Notes: generated by a model not told the origin, from the sequence alone. A DNA stretch of 64,000 nucleotides from Salinicola avicenniae (GCF_023736115.1 NZ_JAKQZC010000002.1:62001-126000), one strand, 5' to 3'. Numbered from the stretch's first letter, positions 16,122 through 25,340 are shown. Numbers and translations: made by a program.

Positions 16122-19100
16122 TCAATCGGACGGCGTCTCCCGCAGGTCGAGCGTACACGGGGTCTCTCGACTGAGCTTCAAAGGCGGTATCTCGCAGCGC
16201 CCCTGCGCATGGCCATGAGCCCAGAAGCGTGCCAGCCGCCGCCCTTCCGCTTCGTTGGCATTGACCGGAACATGCTCGTAGTGGTGCCCGGCGGGATGCG
16301 TGACGTGATAGGTACAGCCACCGATCGCACGATGATTCCACGTATCGATGATAGTGAACACCAGTGGCGCATGAACGGGAATCTGCGGATGTAGTGCCGA
16401 AGTTGGCTGCCAGGCCCGAAAGCGCACGCCGGCGACCGCCTCACCGTTGCGCTCCGTCGCCCGCAGGGGCACGCGCCGGCCATTGCAGGTAACGATGAAA
16501 CGGTCGTCGCTCATACCCTCGACCCGAACCTGCAGGCGTTCGACGGAGGCATCGACGTATCGCGTGGTGCCCCCGCCGCCTGCCTCTTCGCCCAACACGG
16601 GCCAAGGCTCCAGTGCCTGGCGCAGTTCGAGGCCGATCCCCTGGTAGTCGACACGCCCTATCAACGGGCAGCGAAAGGTCAAAAACGCCGAGAACCACAT
16701 CGGATCGAAGTCCAGGCCGTCCAAGGTCAACTCCTCGAGAACGGCCTCGAGATCGGCCCAGAGATAATGCGGCAGCATCCAACGATCGTGCAGTGCGCTG
16801 CCCCAACGCACCAGGCCGCCGTAGGCAGGTCGCTCCCAGAAGCGCGCGACCAGTGCCCGCACCAGCAAACCCTGCATCAGGCTCATCTGTGGATGCGGCG
16901 GCATTTCAAAACCACGCAGCTCGAGCAGCCCCAGTCTGCCGGTATCGCTATCGGGCGAGAACAGCTTGTCGATACAGAACTCGGCACGGTGCGTGTTGCC
17001 GGTCAGGTCGGTCAGGAGATGGCGAAAGAGACGATCTACCAGCCAGGGCGGTGCGTCCTCCTCGTCACGTAGCTGCGAGAAGGCGATCTCCAACTCGTGC
17101 AACGCTTCATGGCGCGCCTCGTCCACGCGCGGCGCCTGGCTGGTCGGACCGATGAACAGCCCTGAGAAAAGGTACGAGAGCGACGGATGGCGCTGCCAGT
17201 AGCTGACCAGGCTGGCCAGTAGCGTCGGGCGGCGCAGGAAGGGAGAATCCGCCGGCGTCGCGCCGCCGAGCACGACGTGATTGCCGCCGCCAGTGCCGAT
17301 ATGACGACCATCGAGCCGGAACTTCTCCGCGCCAAGGCGCGTTCGACGCGCCGCCTCGTAGACCGTCTCCGTCTGCGCGACCAGCGCCGGCCAGGTCGAT
17401 GCCGGCATGATATTGACCTCGATCACGCCGGGGTCGGGGGTGACGAGAAACTGCGCCAGTCGCGAGTCCGCGGGGGGCGGATACCCCTCGATAACCACTG
17501 GCCTCTCGAGGCTTGCGGCGGTCAGCTCGATCGCCGCGATCAGTTCGAGATAGTGCTCCAACCATGTCAGCGGCGGCACGAAGACATGTAGCCGGCCATC
17601 GCGCGGCTCGACGCAGAGGCTGGTGGCAACGAGGTCGTCACGCGGGTCGTCCGCGGTGCGATCCCCCTGCCGGACCTCGGCCGCGAGGGCGTCGTAAGGC
17701 AGACTATCGGCGTTTTCCTGCCGGCCATCGATGACTGAATCGCGCGATATCCGACGCGTCGCGTGAAAGCGGCGAGTTACCGACTCATGCGGCTCGGTAA
17801 GCGTCTGGATCGGTGCCCACAGGGACCTTGGCTGCTCCGTATCCTCAAAGGCAGCGTGCGGCAAGGCACTCAGAGGTAGCCGTAACCCCATCGGCGAATC
17901 GCCAGGTACGAGACAGAGGGGCTCGCGACGCCGCGGCCAGTGACTGCTGCGCCAGCGCTGTTGGGCTGTGTCGTAGCGCAGGGGCAGCGCATAGCCGACC
18001 ACCTCGTTCAGCCCCCGCGACAGCAGCGTGGCCAGCCGGTGGCGCTCCGCCCCACTGCCGAGGTCGTACGCCCGCAGGTCGATCTCCTCGGGCAACGTCT
18101 GCTCACGCCAGAGGTAATACAGGGCATCTTCGTAGCCGGGCAGCACATGCTCGGGATCAACGCCGAGATGCTCGGCCAACGTGATGGTGAAACGTCTCGC
18201 CTCCCTCGGGCCGGCGTCCGCGGCGGTCCCGACATCCGCCAGCCACCGTGGCTCTCGCCAGATCGGCTTGCCGTCATGGCGCCAGTAACAGGCCAGCGCC
18301 CAGCGCGGCATTGGCTCGCCGGCATACCACTTGCCCTGGCGATCATGCAGCAGGCCGCCGGGGGCGAAGGCATCCCGCAGGCGCGACATCAGCTCCCCCG
18401 CCAGCCCGCGCTTGGTCGGCCCCAGCGCCGCCGTGTTCCATTCGGGCGCCTGCGGGTCGCCGATCGCCACGAACGTCGGCTCGCCCCCCATGGTCAGGCG
18501 CACATCCCCCGCTGCCAGACGCGCATCGACCTGCCTGCCGAGTCGGTCGATCGCCTGCCACTGCGCATCCGTATAGGGGCGCGTGACGCGGGGCGTCTCG
18601 TCGAAACGGGTCAGCGTCATCGAAAAATCGAACGTGACGTCGCAGGGCTCGGAGGCGCCGACAATCGGCGACGCACTCGAGGGTTCCGGCGTTGCCGCCA
18701 GCGGAATATGGCCTTCGCCCGCCAGCAGCCCTGAGGTCGGGTCGAGACCAATCCAGCCCGCGCCGGGAATGAAAACCTCGGCCCAGGCGTGCAGGTCGGT
18801 AAAATCGCTGTCGGTACCGGACGGCCCCTCCAGCGCCGGGACATCGGCCTTCAACTGGATCAGATAGCCGGAGACGAAGCGTGCGGCCAGCCCCAGATGT
18901 CGCAGTATCTGAACCAGCAGCCAGGCGGAGTCTCGACACGACCCCTGACCTTGTTCGAGCGTCTCTTCGGGCGCCTGAACTCCCGGCTGCATTCGCACGA
19001 GATAAGAGATACCTGCCTGCAGTCGGCGATTGAGCGCCACCAGAAACTCGGTGATCGCCATGGAAGCTCGCGGCACCTCGGCCAACCATGCGCCCAGACG

Positions 19101-19475
19101 CGGGCCGGGCGGCTCGGTCTCGAGATAAGGCGCCAGTTCCTTGCGCAACGTCTGCGGATAGGCAAACGGAAAGTGGCTGGCCTCGCCTTCGACAAAGAAA
19201 TCGAACGGATTGATCACGGTCATCGCCGCGATCACCTCGACCGCCACCTCGAGATGCGTCACCGGTTCGGGAAAGACCACGCGCGCCACATGGTTGCCGA
19301 AGGGGTCCTGCTGCCAGTGCAGCCAGTGCGGTTTGGCGGAGATCGCCAGCGAGTAGGCGTCGATCGGCGTACGGCAATGCGGCGCGGGATACAGTCGTAC
19401 CAGATGCGGGGAGAGCCGTACCGGACGGTCAAATCGATAGGTCGTTCGGTGAGACAGCGCAACGCGTAGAGTCAT
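16122..19475 (-). CDS. Large transglutaminase-like / DUF2126 protein
   Basis: 1117 residues, one of the longest genes here. Residues 1-80 are the transglutaminase N-terminal domain; the core has Cys180 (QGSCRDSAW), His229 (DLHAWAEVF) and Asp245 (GLDPTSGL), so the triad is intact. From about residue 300 to the end runs DUF2126 (COG4196), with MGGEPTFVAIGD, KYYAGEP-like WYAGEPMPRWAL, NHVVLGGATPADSPFLRRP and a C-terminal beta-rich part. DUF2126 is distantly related to glutamine-synthetase-like amidoligases, so this enzyme may pair ligation with peptidase or transferase chemistry. I start at MTLRVALSH, which matches the opening of the smaller transglutaminase and family members, rather than 25 codons upstream. 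It heads the minus-strand set ending with the small transglutaminase. No signal peptide. Confidence 0.9.
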   Translation of the reverse strand: MTLRVALSHRTTYRFDRPVRLSPHLVRLYPAPHCRTPIDAYSLAISAKPHWLHWQQDPFGNHVARVVFPEPVTHLEVAVEVIAAMTVINPFDFFVEGEASHFPFAYPQTLRKELAPYLETEPPGPRLGAWLAEVPRASMAITEFLVALNRRLQAGISYLVRMQPGVQAPEETLEQGQGSCRDSAWLLVQILRHLGLAARFVSGYLIQLKADVPALEGPSGTDSDFTDLHAWAEVFIPGAGWIGLDPTSGLLAGEGHIPLAATPEPSSASPIVGASEPCDVTFDFSMTLTRFDETPRVTRPYTDAQWQAIDRLGRQVDARLAAGDVRLTMGGEPTFVAIGDPQAPEWNTAALGPTKRGLAGELMSRLRDAFAPGGLLHDRQGKWYAGEPMPRWALACYWRHDGKPIWREPRWLADVGTAADAGPREARRFTITLAEHLGVDPEHVLPGYEDALYYLWREQTLPEEIDLRAYDLGSGAERHRLATLLSRGLNEVVGYALPLRYDTAQQRWRSSHWPRRREPLCLVPGDSPMGLRLPLSALPHAAFEDTEQPRSLWAPIQTLTEPHESVTRRFHATRRISRDSVIDGRQENADSLPYDALAAEVRQGDRTADDPRDDLVATSLCVEPRDGRLHVFVPPLTWLEHYLELIAAIELTAASLERPVVIEGYPPPADSRLAQFLVTPDPGVIEVNIMPASTWPALVAQTETVYEAARRTRLGAEKFRLDGRHIGTGGGNHVVLGGATPADSPFLRRPTLLASLVSYWQRHPSLSYLFSGLFIGPTSQAPRVDEARHEALHELEIAFSQLRDEEDAPPWLVDRLFRHLLTDLTGNTHRAEFCIDKLFSPDSDTGRLGLLELRGFEMPPHPQMSLMQGLLVRALVARFWERPAYGGLVRWGSALHDRWMLPHYLWADLEAVLEELTLDGLDFDPMWFSAFLTFRCPLIGRVDYQGIGLELRQALEPWPVLGEEAGGGGTTRYVDASVERLQVRVEGMSDDRFIVTCNGRRVPLRATERNGEAVAGVRFRAWQPTSALHPQIPVHAPLVFTIIDTWNHRAIGGCTYHVTHPAGHHYEHVPVNANEAEGRRLARFWAHGHAQGRCEIPPLKLSRETPCTLDLRETPSD

Positions 19476-19865
19476 GGCGATCTCTGCACAGTGGAGACAG
19501 GGCCCTGTACCGAGGCCGGATGATGCGAGGCCAGGTGTGAGCAATTTCACGCTAATAGCGTAGGTGACGAATATGGCAAGCGCCTGCCCGCCTCACTATG
19601 CTGAACAGGCGCGCCCTGCCTGGTATCGGTGACCGTTTGCCGATCTCGCCACGCCGAATGAGGCGATACCAGGCGTCGACCGCGCCGGTCAGCGACGCCA
19701 CACCCGCTGCCACCACTGTCACCTCACTGTCGCGATGACGGTCTCTGTGGCAGTCGCGATGACGGTCGCTATACCCGTCGCTATAACAACAGCAGCGCCC
19801 TCTCGCCGATAGGCGAGGCCGAGCGCTGGCATCCGGCGCCCACTGCCGCTGACAGGAGTCTTCTC
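19476..19865. other. Divergent intergenic region between the two ATP-grasp gene sets
   Basis: 390 bases separating the minus-strand transglutaminase gene from the plus-strand ATP-grasp gene. It contains TCGCGATGACGGTC twice (19730-19743 and 19754-19767) and further GTCGCTATA echoes up to 19785. No gene is supported. Promoters for both directions should lie here, so one regulator could control both sets; unproven. Confidence 0.5.
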
Positions 19866-21320
19866 ATGGGCAATGTGGATTGGAAGCAGTACCCGAGCCA
19901 GCAGTTCTACGACGAACTTCTCGATAGCCACGGTATCCCGCGCGAAGCGGCTCGCCCGCTCTGCGACATCCTCGCCGGCTTCACGCCCAGAGAGCTCAGT
20001 GAACGCAAGACTGCCGCCGAGATCGCCATCCGCACCATGGGGATCACGTTCACCGTCTACTCCGAAGGCAGCACCATCGACCGTGCCTGGCCCTTCGATA
20101 TCGTGCCACGCATCATTCCCGCCGCCGAGTGGCGAGCCGTCGAGGCCGGGCTCAAGCAGCGCGTGGATGCACTGAACCTGTTCATTGATGACCTCTATCA
20201 CGATCAGCGAGTGATCGCCGACGGCTTACTGCCGCGCGAGATTCTGGCGCAGTCAGTGAATTTCCGTCCCCAGTGCATGGGGATCGACCCGCCCCACGGC
20301 GTCTGGGCCCATATCTGCGGCTCCGATCTGGTCCGCGACGGCAATGGCACGATCTACGTGCTCGAGGACAACCTGCGCGTTCCCTCGGGCGTCTCCTACA
20401 TGCTGGAAAACCGCAACGTCACCAAACGCGTGCTACCGGAACTGTTCGCGACCGGTCGCATCCTGCCGGTGGATGACTACCCCGCCCAGCTCTACGATAT
20501 GCTGGCCAGCATGTCGCCAAGGCCCGGCGATGATCCGCAGATCGTGATTCTCACCCCGGGTATCTACAACTCCGCCTACTATGAACACGCCTATCTGGCC
20601 CAACAGATGGGCGTCGAGCTGGTGCAGGGCTCGGATCTGCTGGTCGACGATGACGATATCGTCTACATGCATACCGTCGATGGTCTGCAGCGGGTCGATG
20701 TCATCTATCGCCGGGTCGACGATCTGTTTCTGGACCCCGAAGCCTTTCGCCCCGATTCCATGCTCGGTACGCCCGGCCTGCTGCGTGCCTGGCGCGCAGG
20801 CAAGGTGGCGCTGGCCAACGCGCCGGGCGCCGGTGTCGCCGATGATAAGGTGGTCTACGCCTTCGTGCCGAAGTTGATTCGCTACTACCTCGATCAGGAA
20901 GCATTGCTGCCAAACGTACCCAGCTATCTCTGCATGTTCGACGACGATCGGCGCTACGTGCTTGACCATCTCGATGAGCTGGTAGTCAAGCCAGCCAACG
21001 AATCCGGCGGCTACGGCATGCTGATCGGGCCACGCGCCACCGCTGAGGAGCGACGCGAATTTGCCCGGCGTATCGAGGACGATCCGCGCAACTACATGGC
21101 CCAGCCGACGCTGGCGCTCTCCACCGCACCGACCCTGTTCGAGGGCGCGCCGGAACCGCGCCACGTCGACCTTCGACCGTTCATTCTCTCCGGACCTGAA
21201 ACACACGTGACCATGGGCGGCCTGACCCGGGTCGCGCTGGTCAAGGACTCGCTGGTGGTCAACTCTTCTCAGGGCGGGGGAAGCAAGGACACCTGGATCG
21301 TCGAGACGGAGGGGGAATAA
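19866..21320 (+). CDS. Circularly permuted ATP-grasp protein (stand-alone, type 2)
   Basis: 484 residues forming a complete circularly permuted ATP-grasp domain. Conserved blocks include GVWAHICGSDLVRDGNG, YVLEDNLRVPSGVSYMLENR, TPGIYNSAYYEHAYLA, and VVKPANESGGYGMLIG, the last being the lysine/glycine-rich nucleotide loop. The family is a predicted ATP-dependent peptide or amide ligase of unknown substrate. AGGAG stands seven bases before the ATG. The alpha-E gene follows after four bases, so the pair is cotranscribed. It is a paralogue of the N-terminal half of the 843-residue fusion, though only moderately similar: the conserved YFEHAYLA-type blocks are shared while the flanks differ. Cytoplasmic; no signal peptide. 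Confidence 0.92.
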   Translation: MGNVDWKQYPSQQFYDELLDSHGIPREAARPLCDILAGFTPRELSERKTAAEIAIRTMGITFTVYSEGSTIDRAWPFDIVPRIIPAAEWRAVEAGLKQRVDALNLFIDDLYHDQRVIADGLLPREILAQSVNFRPQCMGIDPPHGVWAHICGSDLVRDGNGTIYVLEDNLRVPSGVSYMLENRNVTKRVLPELFATGRILPVDDYPAQLYDMLASMSPRPGDDPQIVILTPGIYNSAYYEHAYLAQQMGVELVQGSDLLVDDDDIVYMHTVDGLQRVDVIYRRVDDLFLDPEAFRPDSMLGTPGLLRAWRAGKVALANAPGAGVADDKVVYAFVPKLIRYYLDQEALLPNVPSYLCMFDDDRRYVLDHLDELVVKPANESGGYGMLIGPRATAEERREFARRIEDDPRNYMAQPTLALSTAPTLFEGAPEPRHVDLRPFILSGPETHVTMGGLTRVALVKDSLVVNSSQGGGSKDTWIVETEGE

Positions 21321-21324
21321 CGCC

Positions 21325-22323
21325 ATGCTGTCACGAGTTGCCGACAATCTTTACTGGATGGCACGCTACGTCGAGCGCGCCGAGGACACCGCGCGCCTCA
21401 TCAGCGTCAACAGCAACCTGCTGCTGGATATGCCCGGGCGGGCAGCGCTGAGCTGGTCGACGTTGATCGATATCACAGGCAGCGGCGAAACGTTCGACGC
21501 ACTCTTCGACGAGCGCAACGAGCGCAATGTCATCGACTTCCTGTGTCTTTCCCGCGAACACGACAGTTCGATCCTGTCGTCGCTGGCCAACGCGCGCGAG
21601 AACCTGCGCACCACCCGCGACGTGGTCCCCCGGGAGATCTGGGAGGAGATCAACCAGTGCTACCTCGAGATCAGCGAACAGGCCCAGAGCGGTCTCAAGC
21701 CGCGCACGCGCGACGGCTTCCTCAAGGGTGTCACCCGAGCCTGCCAGACCCTGACCGGTCTGATCGAGGGTACGCTGAGCCACACCGAAGCCCGGACCTT
21801 CCTGTCACTTGGGCGCCATCTGGAACGCGCCGACATGACCACCCGCATCCTCGATGTGCGCTCCGGCAACCTGCTGCCACGCAATCCCGAGGAACTAATC
21901 CCGTTCGAGCACCTGCAATGGATGAGCGTGCTGAAGTCGTTGACCGCCTACCAGATGTACCGCCAGCAAGTACGCCTGCGCGTTCGCGGTCCCGACGTAC
22001 TGCGCTTCCTGCTGCAGGATCGCGCCCTACCTCGCTCGGTATTGCGCAGCCTGGAGGAGGTCAGCTGGGAACTGCAGTCACTGCCCAACCATGACCGGGC
22101 ACTGGCTGTGGCGACCCTGGTTCGGGCCGAGGTCGCGGAAGCCGATGTCCAGGCGCTGGCTCGTGCGCCCGACGAACTGCACCAGTTGATCGATGCGTTT
22201 CAGATCGGCTTCAACAATCTGCACGAGGCGATCGCGACGGCCTATTTCGCGGTGCGTGAGCGCCCGCTCAAGGTAACGCAGACGCAGGAGCAGACGGCGC
22301 TCGTCGATGATGAAACGGACTGA
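21325..22323 (+). CDS. Alpha-E domain protein (stand-alone)
   Basis: A 332-residue all-helical protein opening MLSRVADNLYWMARYVERAEDTAR, in two blocks, the alpha-E (DUF403) signature. SLGRHLERADMTTRILDVR near residue 155 is the second conserved block. The name refers to invariant Glu/Arg in the helices; no activity is established, but it accompanies ATP-grasp ligases of the circularly permuted class and may deliver or bind the substrate. GGGGGAA precedes the ATG. It follows the ATP-grasp gene with four bases between and converges on a zinc metallopeptidase gene. A long stem-loop begins at its stop codon. Unlike the usual arrangement, no transglutaminase or Anbu-type protease gene follows on the same strand. 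Confidence 0.92.
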   Translation: MLSRVADNLYWMARYVERAEDTARLISVNSNLLLDMPGRAALSWSTLIDITGSGETFDALFDERNERNVIDFLCLSREHDSSILSSLANARENLRTTRDVVPREIWEEINQCYLEISEQAQSGLKPRTRDGFLKGVTRACQTLTGLIEGTLSHTEARTFLSLGRHLERADMTTRILDVRSGNLLPRNPEELIPFEHLQWMSVLKSLTAYQMYRQQVRLRVRGPDVLRFLLQDRALPRSVLRSLEEVSWELQSLPNHDRALAVATLVRAEVAEADVQALARAPDELHQLIDAFQIGFNNLHEAIATAYFAVRERPLKVTQTQEQTALVDDETD

Positions 22324-22400
22324 CCCTCGAGCTGGCGCGCCGCCGTCAACGATGGCCTGGGTCTTCGTCCCGGCCCCCGGCGGCGCCAAGTCCGAGGGTC
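22322..22400. terminator. Long imperfect stem-loop between convergent genes
   Basis: GACCCTCG (22322-22329) pairs with CGAGGGTC (22393-22400), and GCCGCCG (22339-22345) pairs with CGGCGGC (22378-22384), with CCTGGG/CCCGG inside the loop. It lies between the alpha-E stop and the convergent peptidase gene, so it may serve as a bidirectional terminator. There is no clear T-run on either side. Confidence 0.55.
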
Positions 22401-22452
22401 GAGAGTTAACGGTTAACGGTCAGAAAGAACCGAGCACCAAGGACAAAGCGCG

Positions 22453-23508
22453 CTAGTCTCCTGACGCCACGCGGACATGGATGTAATCGAGCTTGTCGCG
22501 GATCGTCGGCGTGATGATATGGGGCACCACGTCCAGAAGCCCCATTTCGCGATTGAGTTCATTGAGCGTCAGCCCGACCTGCTGAAAGGCCAGGATCATC
22601 TCATCGATGCCACCGGCATGACGGGCCTGCTGCAGGCCGAGATGGTCGGCCGTGTCCAGCACCGCGACGATATCGAGATAGGCGGCGAAGGTTTCGGCAA
22701 AGTCTTCCCACGGATGCATGGTCGCGTAGGCCGAGACATGCGTATTCTCCCAGTTCAGCAACGGGCCCTGCGCATAGTAGCGCTCCAGCGCCTCGGCATA
22801 GGTGGGGGTCTCGTGATCGCCGAACAGCGCGCGAAAACCCGGCTCATCGTGGCCCTGAACCAGCCGTTCCCAATAGTAGTGGCCAATCTCATGGCGAAAG
22901 TGGCCGATCAGGGTGCGATGGGACTCGTTGAGATCGACCCTCAGGCGTTCTCGCTCGACCTCATCGGTTTCCACCAGGTTGATCGTGATATGCCCGCTGG
23001 CGTGGCCCGTATAGACTTTCTCGCCATCGCCTGTGGATCGCCACAGCCCCGCATCGGGCAGCGCATCGGCCATGAACGAGAAGGACAACGGCAGCGCCAC
23101 GTCATCCTGCGGCGCCGGGTGCGCCAGCCCCACCAGATCCAGCGTGTAGAAAAGCCGCCGCTTGGCGGCCTCCAGGGCGGCCCAGCGCTCGCGGTGGCCA
23201 TCGATGGAGAGATCGGGGATGACCACGTTGTGCCGACAGCAATCGCAGAGCCCACCGTGGTCGGCATGCGCCTGCGGCGTCTGCATCCGGTTGCAGACAC
23301 TTTCGTGCGCGTAGTTGTGACACTTGACCAGCGCGGCACCGCAGCGTGGATTGGCGCAGCGATAGCCGACCTCGCGATCCGGCAGCATGGCATTGATCGA
23401 CCGGCACACCGGGCACCAGCCAACGTCGGCCTGACAGACCAGACACCGCGTATTATCGAAAAAAAGCCGGCTGGGGGGCTGGCAGTGATGACACTCGAAC
23501 GTGCGCAT
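22453..23508 (-). CDS. Zinc-ribbon metallopeptidase (putative Peptidase_Mx type)
   Basis: 351 residues. The N-terminal 92 residues are a cysteine-rich zinc-ribbon/RING-like region with CxxC pairs at 6/9, 22/25 and 32/35, a C51/C56 pair, and more cysteines to C91. The remainder is a predicted metallopeptidase with the zinc motif HEIGH at 206-210 followed by YYWE, and a downstream WENTHVSAYATMHPWEDFAETFAAYL block carrying likely third-ligand residues. This family is seen in neighbourhoods with ATP-grasp/alpha-E/transglutaminase genes, so it plausibly trims or releases the peptide made there. GAGGTAGGT lies just before the ATG. Cytoplasmic by sequence. Convergent with the split ATP-grasp/alpha-E pair; substrate unknown. 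Confidence 0.85.
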   Translation of the reverse strand: MRTFECHHCQPPSRLFFDNTRCLVCQADVGWCPVCRSINAMLPDREVGYRCANPRCGAALVKCHNYAHESVCNRMQTPQAHADHGGLCDCCRHNVVIPDLSIDGHRERWAALEAAKRRLFYTLDLVGLAHPAPQDDVALPLSFSFMADALPDAGLWRSTGDGEKVYTGHASGHITINLVETDEVERERLRVDLNESHRTLIGHFRHEIGHYYWERLVQGHDEPGFRALFGDHETPTYAEALERYYAQGPLLNWENTHVSAYATMHPWEDFAETFAAYLDIVAVLDTADHLGLQQARHAGGIDEMILAFQQVGLTLNELNREMGLLDVVPHIITPTIRDKLDYIHVRVASGD

Positions 23509-23675
23509 GACGACCTACCTCACTGGAGCAGAGGGCACCACTGACGCGCTCGCGACGGGCACCGGAGATCAGAGCATAGCAGAGCCAAGGAGCAGCGGTG
23601 TCATTGACGGGGATCGGGCGTCGTCAGCGTTCAGAATCGCCAACGCCGGATGGCAGGCTGGGGCATCGGACGCGG

Positions 23676-24110
23676 TCAGGAACCGCTATCGGCGGCATTC
23701 AGACGAGCAATGGCAAGACGGGCGTCTTCCACGGAATCGAGCTGCTCGACGCGGACCAGCTCGTGAGCGAGATCGACCTGATGCCCGCTATGGGTCGCGA
23801 TCAGGTGGGCGAGACGCGCACTTTCCAAGCGGCCCTGAAACTCGACACGGTCGACGCTTGCCTGATGCGTGCCGGGCAGATAAATCGTGTTGTTGGAGAA
23901 ATCCACCGCATAGGCGATGACCCCCGGTACGATGAACAGCAGAAGCCCCAGGCCGTCGGCAACCGCCACCCCCGGGTCAATACGCCCGGGCAGCTGGCCC
24001 TTGCGTTCGGGATAGAACAGCGTGCCACAGCCGCTGGTCGAGACCAGGAGCGAGGCGACGATCAGGGCCGATAGGCAGCGTCGGGCGGAAAGTCGAGCGG
24101 AAAAAGGCAT
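23676..24110 (-). CDS. Conserved small lipoprotein
   Basis: A 144-residue envelope lipoprotein. The signal peptide ends VSTSGCGTLFYPERKGQ, with the acylated Cys around residue 28. A hydrophobic stretch (GLGLLLFIVPGVIAYAVDF, about 54-72) and IYLPG follow. I recall similar lipoproteins with GCGTLFYPER and IPGxIAFxVDF blocks in Pseudomonas and related genera; no function is known. It stands alone between the metallopeptidase and Yip1 genes. The ribosome binding site is weak. The residue after the acylated Cys is Gly, so outer-membrane delivery is expected. Confidence 0.7.
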   Translation of the reverse strand: MPFSARLSARRCLSALIVASLLVSTSGCGTLFYPERKGQLPGRIDPGVAVADGLGLLLFIVPGVIAYAVDFSNNTIYLPGTHQASVDRVEFQGRLESARLAHLIATHSGHQVDLAHELVRVEQLDSVEDARLAIARLNAADSGS

Positions 24111-24307
24111 CTAAGGACATTCCATGGCTTGTCGAACGCCACGTAACCTAATGCAAAGCGCCGGCCGCCGTCCAGATACATTGATTAGCGCGGCCCCGAT
24201 GATGAGCGCAGACCCGCTCGAGAACGTGACAACGGCGATACGAAGACCATCGAAAGGCCCGCCACCGTCTGCGCGGTCGCGGGCCGGATCGAGCGTTGGC
24301 TTGCCCC

Positions 24308-24913
24308 CTAGACCAGCGAAGCGCCGTAGCCCCATAGCAGCACAGTGACCGCCAGCAGCGCCTCCAGAACCAATACACCGATCGCCAGCGCCGCACTCGA
24401 GGCGCGCATCCCTTCCTGGCGATCGATGCCGAGGAATCCCGGCAGGCCGGCGTAGACCAGATAAACCGTGTAACAAAGCCCGACGATGCCCGCGAGCAGG
24501 CAGAGCCAGACCAACGGGTACAGCGCCACGATGCCGCTCAGAAACATCGGTGTCGCCATGTAGCCGGCAAACACCACGCACCGGTTGAGCTCGGGCCGCG
24601 AATCGTAGCGCCGCGCCAACCAGTAGATCACGTTGCCCATCAGCCAGACGGCGCCGAGAATCAGCGCATAGAAGATGATACCGAGCAGCACGGCGGTGGA
24701 AGGTGCCACGCTGATGGTTCTCGCCAGCCCCTCTTCCGTGGTGCCGAAGTGCCAACCCACCAGCGTGGTACCGATGAAGGCGCAAACCACCGGGATGGCC
24801 GCCAATATCAGGACGTGGGAACCATAGAGATGAGTGACGGTTTCGTTCTCGCCGCGAATCTGCTGCCATTCGCGGTCGGGATGCGTTAACAACCCCCAGA
24901 CGTGGTTGATCAT
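24308..24913 (-). CDS. Yip1-domain inner-membrane protein
   Basis: A 201-residue protein with a short cytoplasmic N-terminus (MINHVWGLLTHPDREW, the common opening of bacterial Yip1/DUF1282 proteins) and five hydrophobic segments. The start at 24913 is preceded by GGGGAGGTG at the right spacing; the open frame 18 codons upstream lacks this. Function of bacterial Yip1 proteins is unknown. It is divergent from proS across 427 bases. The conserved YRDSRPE-like loop reads YDSRPELNRCVVFAGYMATPMFL. No partner gene is evident. Confidence 0.8.
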   Translation of the reverse strand: MINHVWGLLTHPDREWQQIRGENETVTHLYGSHVLILAAIPVVCAFIGTTLVGWHFGTTEEGLARTISVAPSTAVLLGIIFYALILGAVWLMGNVIYWLARRYDSRPELNRCVVFAGYMATPMFLSGIVALYPLVWLCLLAGIVGLCYTVYLVYAGLPGFLGIDRQEGMRASSAALAIGVLVLEALLAVTVLLWGYGASLV

Positions 24914-25340
24914 GACACACCTCCCCGCCGCCGCGGGCCGCCAACGACGGTTGTCGATGGTCTGCAACGCCGGCTCGGCGTAATGCCAGTACCGGTTGCG
25001 GCCCTGGACGCGACGCGCCCTGACTTCACTATAGAAAAGATTGCGACTCGTGAAAGCCGGACAGCGCCATGCAAGGCCCCATGGCGGTAAGACTATGGTA
25101 GGGTCCGCCGCTCGGGCGGAGCTTGTCGAGAGAGCGGGCTCATCAATCCGGCGAGGCCAGCGCGCAGGTCCTGACGGTCACCTGGCGCCAACCCCGGCGT
25201 ACAGGTTTTTACCGCCCGCCCCTCCCCGTCGGCGGCTGCCATCTCTATACTGGCGGGCCTACGAAACCTTGCCGGCGAGGCCATGCCGGGCGATATGCCG
25301 CGCACTGCCTCACGCCGCTGAATACAGGACAGAACATCCC
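24914..25340. other. Divergent intergenic region between the Yip1 gene and proS
   Basis: 427 bases with promoters expected for both directions. The open plus-strand frame that extends proS upstream to 25041 is proline/arginine-rich and non-conserved, so I do not count it as coding. No repeat, hairpin or T-box is evident. Confidence 0.4.

Noticed and set aside
25041-25340. Upstream extension of the proS frame (100 codons)
   Set aside because: The extension is Pro/Arg-rich and non-conserved; the canonical ProRS start MRASQLQ lies at 25341.
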